Made by a program: the position numbers and the translations under genes
From: Warburgia ugandensis
Lineage: Eukaryota; Streptophyta; Magnoliopsida; Canellales; Canellaceae
Direction of reading: 5' to 3'
Assembly: GCA_035236585.1 (NCBI GenBank)
Contig: CP141138.1
Coordinates: forward strand, 26,237,437-26,301,436
DNA length: 64,000 nucleotides
Shown: in pieces, positions 59,584 through 64,000 of the stretch
Numbering within the stretch: the stretch's first letter is position 1
How the letters are laid out: each line of letters begins with the position of its first letter
The notes under the pieces: model-generated
The model's input: only the letters and a program-made list of their open reading frames with translations
What the model was told of the DNA's origin: nothing
Databases searched by the model: none

Positions 59584-62533
59584 TGTAATGACCCAAAATT
59601 TGGAGATATTTTGTATAAAAACCAACCATGATGTTGGCTCATTGCCAACGATATTGTAACTTGGTCTATTTTGGGAATGAATATATGTTTATTATATGTT
59701 TAAGGGTTTTATTAGGTAGTTGAATGTTTGATCTAAATTCACATAGGGAACTTAGGAATTTGTGAATAAAATTAGTGCCACTAGATACTACACGCAAAAT
59801 GGAATCCAACACCTCAAAGAACTCCAAAAACGGAGCTCGTATAAAGAAGTTATAGGTGTTAGAAGATTGAGGGCAATTTGGTAAAATGCACCTAAAAAAC
59901 GAAAAGCCAAAAATCACATGGGCCGTTTTGATAATGGCACTCCATCTTCTTCCTCCTCCAACCTTGATTTCTCCAGAAACCCCCTCTCTCCCGATTTTTC
60001 CAGAACTTTTAGCACCGCGTCTATAAGGCGATGCCAGTGAAAATGGCACCACCACCATAGGATGGCACTGCCTTCCCTCTCCTATAAATCTCTCCCCACT
60101 CCCCCTTCCATAGCATAGCATTTTCAGCTCAAACCCAATTCCATACTGTCTTTAGCAGCGTCCCAAGCGTGAGACCCACTCCATCTCGAATTCACAGGTA
60201 CGCTTCTCTTCTCCTCTCTTTCCTCCTCTTTTTCCCCTCCATTGTCCCTCACAATCCGGCCGAATCTGGCGTCTCCCGGCCGGAGAACCCATTAGGGAAG
60301 ATGGGTTCCTTACAAAACCATAGGCCTACGACCAGGGTGTCGTTCCAGGCTGCCCCAACTAATCCTCCTTTCCCCCTCCTTCCCAACTCAGATCCTCATC
60401 GGATCTAGGAATTTTTCGACCGAAAATCACAGGTCCTTGGGGAGGAAAACCAGACGGGTGAAAACTCGTGAAGAGAGAACGCCCCCAAGGGCGTCCCAAG
60501 GGTGCACGGCACGGTCCAGGGGGCGCTTGGCTTGACGCACACCCGTGCCAAGCTCCCTGGGGGCTGTCCTTGCGCACGCATCGTGTGAGAACAGTTTTCT
60601 TGGCTCGACCAGGACTCATGGGATGTCCTGGGAGCTGAGGCACACCGTAGCCATGCCTAAGACACGTTCGTGCAATAGTGCACACCCTGACACACTATTT
60701 CGAACCTATGCACATGAGCCTGGTTGCGGTGCAACTAGGGCGCACACGTATTCTATAAACCATAGCGCATTTAGAACTGTGGCGCGCAAGACCCTAGGCA
60801 CTACAATTGGGTCGTCCGTTAAGGCGCGACCTTGTAAAATCCAATTTCAGAGCCTATATAACTCTGATTGACGAGCCAAAAGGATCATTGCGTCCGTAAT
60901 TTTGACACGGACTCAATTATACAATAAAATGCAGGACATTCTTAGATAAAAAGCAACTTAAAAATATCATAGAATGCCCCTAGAAACCAACATCATATGA
61001 CCTTTACCCTGTGAGCTTAAAAATAATGCCTAGATCTTATGTTTAAACATCATTCAGGACCTTACCAAGATATTCTTGGACTCAAAGTGAAGACGAGCAC
61101 GAGCTAAGTAACAATACACAAGGTAGGTCGTCTGATCCTATTCTGTTTTCAAAATACATTCCAAACTTTCATAGTTACATGCTTTTATTGAGCATGTGTT
61201 TTAAACCATGCCGTTCTCACATTGAATGAAGAATGCTGTTGAAAAGTAATGTTTTTATACTAGCATAAAGTGATTTTATGCATTGCTCGCATGTCTTGAA
61301 AAGAAATGCATAAATTGCCTAATTACAAAAATTGAGATTGGATCATTTGGATAACTACATATCCTCGAGGGTTGCCAAAAGACATTGGAGTGCCTAAAAG
61401 ACACTGGTTGGGCAGTTGTGAGGGTCAGGCAGTATGAGGTACCCAAAGAGGACATTGAAAATGATTGCATAAATTGCATGATTTACTATGAATGAGTACA
61501 TAAATTGCATGATTTGCGATGATTGAGCTTTGGCTTTATCTATAGATGCTTTTGGGCTATTGAGCCTGATGGGCACTATGCTAAGTAGGTAGATAGCCGA
61601 ATGAGGCAACTTGCATAGGGAATAAAACCCTAAGTTCCAGTGGACAGATCGCTGAAGGAAGCAGCCTGCGGTAGGAACAAAACCTCGAGTCCCAAGTGGG
61701 TAGATCGCCAAAAGAGGCAACATGCGGAGGAGCATAGTGACCCTATGATTTCAGTTGTACTAATATGCATATAGCATTGAGATAGTCGTATACGAGTACT
61801 CGTGACCAGTTGACTTGAGACCCGGTGCATGTTACTTTGTGATGCTAACATTTGCCTCACATGAAGACTATTTTAAGTATTTCTTGATCATTTTATACGA
61901 CGCATTGATTTGACGTAGTGAATATATTGATTTCGATGTTCTGAAACTAGACATACTGTTAGTGTTGCATACTGAAGTTTGATAAAGAATTTCAATAGAT
62001 GACATGACTTACATTTTATTCATACAAATGCATACCTATCACAAATTTAGCATTCCCGATGTCTTTCATGCAACCATTTTGAACTCTGTAGGATGCATTG
62101 CTGTGTTTTCAAAAAGGATAGTGTCAGGTTACCTATTGAGTATGATAAATACTCAACCCAATCCATTATTTTTCAAATCAAACAAAGTACAAATAGAAGG
62201 AGGACCAGGAGGCATTAGAATCAAAGTCAAGTAGGCAAAGGTATGACTTAATTAGTAATTTCTTTTGGTAGCTACTATAATCTTGATTGTAAGTATTTGC
62301 TATAGCTGTGGCTGTGACTAACAATCTTGGGAGAAATTACTTGTTTTGATTTGGTCTATAAATTGCCATGGCACTATGCATTGAGTGTTCATTTTGACAC
62401 TCGGGCTCTTTATACAATGTTTTTGAAAAAGAACAAAATTTCCTGCATTTTTTTTGCATAAATTGTTTTAAAAAGAGAGATCGATCTCGCTACGTTTTTA
62501 TTAAAATTGCATCATAAAACCCTGGTCATCACA
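59584..62533 (+). mobile_element. Solo LTR Z, gypsy-like, 2,950 bp
   Basis: Starts TGTAATGACCCAAAATTTGG and ends CCTGGTCATCACA, with a perfect 5-bp duplication CATAC (59,579-59,583 and 62,534-62,538). The empty site is seen in LTR B near 48,790. It contains a TATA box at 60,083, a donor-like CACAG/GTACG at 60,198, a GC-rich palindromic block at about 60,480-60,850 and an ATGCATTGC block near 62,092. No coding domain. Confidence 0.9.
60081..60095 (+). promoter_or_regulatory. TATA box of solo LTR Z
   Basis: TCCTATAAATCTCTC is a good plant TATA box about 500 bp into the LTR, followed by a CT-rich patch and then the donor-like site about 115 bp on. Confidence 0.55.
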
Positions 62534-63019
62534 CATACTGGTTTTTAGCACATTTCCATATCTACTAAATCACAAATTTGAAAAATCCAAAATATATAGG
62601 TTTTTCGAATGTTATTTTGCTAGGAGAATGAAGAATTTTACACTCTAAACTCCTACTTCATATGTTCGATATTGGCATGAATTGGTGCCTTGTACTTGAC
62701 ATTTTTTTGTTGAGTTTTGAAATAGTGCATGGATGTATGATTTTAGTTTGAGAGACCTATTCTGTTTTATAATGTATTTTAGCTTGAAAAAGAGCTACTA
62801 TGTGATTTATGTTTTGATTTGCATGCACCCCTAACCTCCAACCACAAAAGTTGGCAGGTACTCAATCCCCAAAGAGTGGCATTCCAATTGTAGTGATCAT
62901 GGCACTCTTTCAATGTTACTCGTAGGCTTCGTGATGCATGCAATGGGGAGTCCCCCTATGGTACCAGTGGGCACATGATTTGGGTGGAACTGTTCATGAG
63001 CATAGTATGATCCCATATG

Positions 63020-63762
63020 ATTTTTGTGTTGATCATCCTAAGGAACATTAAGCTATAGTTGTAGAGAGATGCATTAGAATATTAAGGATTTAAAATTAGT
63101 TGAACTAAGATTGAGTATATGGAATGCAATTTTAGTAAGGAGAGGAGTGGGAGTGAAGTAACAATAAAGATTGATAAACAATAAGTCCCCTTAAAAGAAT
63201 ACTTTTGATACTTGGGATCGATAATTTATAAGAGTGGAGACATTGGGAGGGAGGTTACCTAGAGAATCCAAGCGGGTTGGAACAAATAGAGATGCACCTC
63301 TAAGGTTTGTGTGATCAACGGGTGTCACACAAACTTAAAGGAAAATTCTATAGGATGGCCATAAGGCCAGCCAACATGGACTTAAGATGAGCATTGCTAA
63401 AATGTAGATGTTGAGATGGATGAGTGGCAAGAAAAGAAAAGATAGAATTAGAAATAAAAATATTAGAGGAAACTTAGGAGTAGCATCAATAGGTGACAAG
63501 ATGAGGAAGGTTATACTTAGATGGTTTGCACATATCCAACGAAGATAAAAAATGGCACTCCTTAGGCGGAATGAGGCAATATAGGTCAAAGGTTCTAAAA
63601 GGGTAAGGGGAAGGCCTAAAAGAACATGGATGGAAGTGGTGAGAAAAGATTTAGAAACTTTGGGACTAAATGACGCCATGACACTTAATAGAGGGAAATG
63701 GAGGAACAAGATTCATGTGACCAACCCTAATTGGGATAAGGTCTTGATGATGATAATGATGG
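63020..63762 (+). pseudogene. RTE-type LINE fragment (end of reverse transcriptase and 3' tail)
   Basis: A 5'-truncated non-LTR retrotransposon inside LTR C. Plus-strand pieces: KIEYMECNF (63,107-63,133), YLGS-like block with GDIGREV (63,216-63,257), IQAGWNK (63,267-63,287), FYRMAIRPA (63,346-63,373), [19 protein letters not shown] (63,478-63,534), VRGRPKRTWMEVVRKDLE (63,602-63,655), LNDAMTLNRGKWRNKIHV (63,667-63,720). It ends with TTGGGATAAGGTCTTGATGA, the typical 3' end of plant RTE elements followed by a short trinucleotide tail. Several stops and frameshifts. It starts at about the RT catalytic box, so it was never able to move. Confidence 0.85.
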
Positions 63763-64000
63763 TCCTAGGGGGCAAAATGATAATTCAATAGATAAACCCA
63801 TGATCTGATTGGCAAATGAGTACTCATTATCATTTTGGTAAACATTGCCAGTGAGTGCTAAAATTTTTGTTGGCATGAGATAATGCTTTAACATGGTTTT
63901 ACTATGTGATGAATCATGTTTTTACTTGGAGTGTCAAGTTGTGATATTTTTACTCTCTTTATATTTATGATGTGTGAATGCCATTGAGTGACTATAATTC

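Larger units (their letters stand above)
54736..64000 (+). mobile_element. G3 LTR copy C, continuing past the window, with three nested insertions
   Basis: Starts TGTACTAACCTAAATTC after the polypurine tract. LTR sequence is found at 54,736-56,133, 59,233-59,583, 62,534-63,020 and 63,763-64,000. The gaps are solo LTR S, solo LTR Z and an RTE LINE fragment. At 64,000 it has reached the point equivalent to about 49,730 in copy B, so roughly 600 bp lie beyond the window. The first 167 bp are duplicated in tandem. Confidence 0.82.

Noticed and set aside
59666-60871. Open frames of 79-151 codons on both strands, some with apparent signal-like N-termini
   Set aside because: All lie within solo LTR Z, in a CT- and GC-rich leader region. 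Overlapping frames on both strands and the clear LTR boundaries argue against a host gene.
61276-61860. Cysteine-containing minus-strand frames that might suggest a small secreted protein
   Set aside because: They are inside solo LTR Z, overlap each other in different frames and have no homologue that I can recognise.

Overview
The window is a nest of decayed plant transposable elements with no host gene that I can support. The elements present point to a flowering plant: Ty3/gypsy Tekay/Del-type elements with 3-4 kb LTRs, Ty1/copia elements of Sirevirus and Tork type, Tat/Athila-type solo LTRs, an RTE-type LINE fragment and a Caulimoviridae-like endogenous pararetrovirus. The DNA is AT-rich and full of microsatellites. 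Species cannot be told from this sequence. I found no rRNA, tRNA, CRISPR array or bacterial-type gene, and every coding region carries stops or frameshifts.

Layout, left to right. 1-3,990: decayed Sirevirus-like copia on the minus strand (pol remnant 2,297-3,990, probable LTR/UTR below it). 3,991-7,229: unclassified. 7,230-39,440: a Tork-like copia (C2, minus strand) cut in two by a minus-strand long-LTR gypsy-type element (G2, 8,459-36,854). G2 has a 3' LTR at 8,459-14,372 that carries a Tat-like solo LTR (X, 9,631-11,548), an apparently non-coding interior (14,373-17,781), and a 5' LTR in two pieces (17,782-19,845 and 35,200-36,854). Between those pieces lie a 32-bp tandem array (19,898-20,025), a pararetrovirus remnant (about 20,026-25,225), a small fragment of another LTR (25,226-25,431) and the best-preserved element, Tekay-like G1 (25,432-35,199, with a truncated 3' LTR). 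39,441-41,472: unclassified, with a 144-bp GA microsatellite and a good TATA box. 41,473-64,000: a second gypsy family (G3) arranged LTR-interior-LTR-interior-LTR. Its LTRs carry further insertions: Tat-like solo LTR Y (46,246-48,556), reverse solo LTR S (56,134-59,232), solo LTR Z (59,584-62,533) and an RTE LINE fragment (about 63,020-63,762).

G1 is the only element whose gag-protease-RT-RNase H-integrase order can be read nearly end to end. It has a tRNA-iMet-type primer site and a polypurine tract, but about seven in-frame stops, three frameshifts and a lysine in place of the catalytic integrase glutamate. Its two LTRs differ at roughly 23 of the first 530 positions by eye, mostly by transitions.

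The most interesting signals are in the LTRs. An identical 26-bp hairpin about 480-520 bp from the LTR end is shared by two diverged families. A GC-rich, hairpin-forming cassette sits about 900-1,100 bp from the LTR start in four families. Sites in G1 suggest a spliced leader intron. I see no evidence of a novel cellular system; the novelty is in element architecture and nesting history.
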